A model generated the notes under the pieces. It worked only from the letters and a program-made list of their open reading frames with translations. It made no database searches and was not told where the DNA came from. The translations under genes were made by a program, and so were the position numbers. Shown here piece by piece: positions 63,070 through 64,000 of a DNA stretch of 64,000 nt. This DNA is from Desulfosporosinus orientis DSM 765 (GTDB lineage: Bacteria > Bacillota > Desulfitobacteriia > Desulfitobacteriales > Desulfitobacteriaceae): positions 4,756,001 to 4,820,000 of the forward strand of contig NC_016584.1 of assembly GCF_000235605.1 (NCBI RefSeq), read 5' to 3'. Each line of letters starts with the position of its first letter. Positions within the stretch are counted from its first letter, which is position 1.

Positions 63070-63113
63070 TAAACCACCCCCACATAATCGGCTCCCACAT
63101 TACGCTCCAAGCA

Positions 63114-63410
63114 TCAGCTCCTTGCTAGTAAAATAGCCTTAGCAAACCCTTGATCCAAAATAAGCACTGCTGAACGCGGCGAAAGTCCTATAGAACGTCC
63201 TAGTTCTAGTTTGGTACCGGCAATTAATACCGGCAACGATATATCACTTGCCCATTGAGAATACTTTTTTTGAGCTCCATGGGCATCTTCCGCAATGATA
63301 AGGAGAAAACCTTTTCTTTTTTTAACCATAGCCTCAATTTGAGCATCTCCTGAGGCAATTCTACCAGCCCGCCGAGCAATTCCAATGAGCGATTGGATAC
63401 GTGTATTCAC
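63114..63410 (-). CDS. ylxQ: L7Ae-family ribosomal-like protein (YlxQ)
   Basis: 98 residues. IQSLIGIARRAGRIASGDAQIEAMVKKRKGFLLIIAEDAHGAQKK is the L7Ae/L30e RNA-binding core. Between ylxR and infB in the nusA operon, overlapping ylxR by 4 bp. Related proteins bind kink-turn RNA; the target of YlxQ is not settled. Confidence 0.92.
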   Translation of the reverse strand: MNTRIQSLIGIARRAGRIASGDAQIEAMVKKRKGFLLIIAEDAHGAQKKYSQWASDISLPVLIAGTKLELGRSIGLSPRSAVLILDQGFAKAILLARS

Positions 63411-63670
63411 GAACTTATTTTCCCTTCCAAATGCTGAAATACCTCTGGATCCACATCCACTCCAAAGGCTTTCCTGAAACGTCGCTCTTTAACGGCGGTG
63501 TGAAAACAGTCTACGTTGGAACAAAGATATGCGCCACGACCATTCCGCTTTCCAGTTGGATCGAGCTCAATCGTACCTTCCGGAGTTCTCACAACTCTCA
63601 GAAGCTCTTTTTTGGGCTTCATTTCTTGGCAGCCCAAGCACATCCGCATCGGAATTTTCCGTGTCTTCAT
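63407..63670 (-). CDS. ylxR: YlxR family RNA-binding protein (DUF448)
   Basis: 87 residues. IPMRMCLGCQEMKPKKELLRVVRTPEGTIELDPTGKRNGRGAYLC is the DUF448 signature. Small nucleic-acid-binding protein of the nusA operon; reported relatives affect RNase P or act as regulators. Starts 4 bp after nusA. Confidence 0.93.
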   Translation of the reverse strand: MKTRKIPMRMCLGCQEMKPKKELLRVVRTPEGTIELDPTGKRNGRGAYLCSNVDCFHTAVKERRFRKAFGVDVDPEVFQHLEGKISS

Positions 63671-63674
63671 ACCT

Positions 63675-64000
63675 TCACCCCTTCTTCTTTTTATCCTTCG
63701 GAGCTTCTTCGAGATCCAGATCTAAATCTGCAAGCTCTTCATCTATAATATCATTGTCATCATATTCAAGGGAGTCGAGCTCCTCGTTATAATCTGTGTA
63801 GGGTTCAGCAAGATCGTAATCATTGTATTCTTCGTTGGCGGTATGTTGACTTCTCTCTTTACCAACGTCTTCTTGATAATCCTGCTCTTCTTGATACTCC
63901 TGATATTCTTCGGTATCCGAATACTCATCATAATCGGAGTATTCCTCATACTCATCGAATTCATCGTAGTTTTCATACTCTTCTTGCCCTTGAGGAATAA
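63675..64000 (-). CDS. nusA: NusA, C-terminal tail (5' part outside window)
   Basis: Only the last 107 codons are visible. They form an extremely acidic, tyrosine-rich tail (repeats of the type DEYEEYSDYDEYSD and EEYQEYQEEQDYQED) ending in DLDLEEAPKDKKKKG. No KH or S1 domain is in the window, so the identification rests on position immediately before ylxR in the nusA-ylxR-ylxQ-infB order. Such a tail is not part of the standard NusA core and could bind basic partners. Confidence 0.75.
   Translation of the reverse strand, partial: IPQGQEEYENYDEFDEYEEYSDYDEYSDTEEYQEYQEEQDYQEDVGKERSQHTANEEYNDYDLAEPYTDYNEELDSLEYDDNDIIDEELADLDLDLEEAPKDKKKKG

Overview
The window looks like chromosomal DNA of an endospore-forming, anaerobic Gram-positive bacterium of the Desulfosporosinus/Desulfitobacterium type (Peptococcaceae). 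This rests on the spore dipicolinate genes dpaA/dpaB and ylmC, the Bacillus-like order nusA-ylxR-ylxQ-infB-rbfA-nrnA-truB-ribF-rpsO-pnp-deacetylase-M16 protease-ylmC-dap/dpa-asd-dapG-dapA-rnj, strong AGGAGG ribosome sites, many TTG/GTG starts, T-box and cobalamin leaders, and several iron-sulfur 2-hydroxyacid oxidase modules of the kind anaerobes use on lactate-like acids. The species assignment is inference.

Layout. 0-2.7 kb: a cut-off lipoprotein gene and a LutB-like/CCG iron-sulfur pair. 3-4.4 kb: an M23 peptidase and a bactofilin, followed by about 550 bp of GC-rich, hairpin-rich DNA without a gene. 5-6.9 kb: leuA behind a leucine T-box. 6.9-13.7 kb: a TetR-controlled ABC efflux operon (tetR, ATPase, FtsX-type permease, adaptor) and an MFS exporter. 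13.8-20.7 kb: an unknown protein, a YeiH-type exporter with a divergent LysR regulator, a metallo-beta-lactamase-fold hydrolase, and an aminotransferase/MocR pair with twin palindromic operators. 20.7-23.5 kb: a His/Cys-rich protein followed by a histidine kinase with a His-rich N-terminus and its response regulator.

23.7-35 kb: a catabolic island on the minus strand. A sigma-54 activator of PrpR type lies upstream of porD-porA-porB-porG, a GntP permease, an aconitase/LeuC-like large subunit without a partner, and GlcD/GlcF oxidase subunits. The activator is separated from porD by its terminator, a sigma-54 promoter abutting that terminator, and two upstream GTTTCA-N4-TGAAAC sites. My reading is that a hydroxyacid is imported, possibly isomerised, oxidised to a 2-oxoacid and converted to acyl-CoA with reduction of ferredoxin.

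35-37 kb is a decaying stretch: a frameshifted response-regulator receiver, an intact DtxR/MntR-type regulator with one altered metal ligand, a degenerate feoB remnant and an intact feoA. 37.3-41.4 kb: the cobalt-uptake operon cbiMNQO plus cbiJ/cobK, preceded by a cobalamin riboswitch with terminator and then a second structured leader with its own terminator. 41.4-43.6 kb: RNase J and a DUF1540 mini-protein. 43.7-64 kb: the conserved dap/dpa/pnp/rpsO/truB/infB/nusA block, in which IF2 carries about 17 eleven-residue Gln/Pro/Gly/Arg repeats and NusA ends in a long acidic, tyrosine-rich tail.
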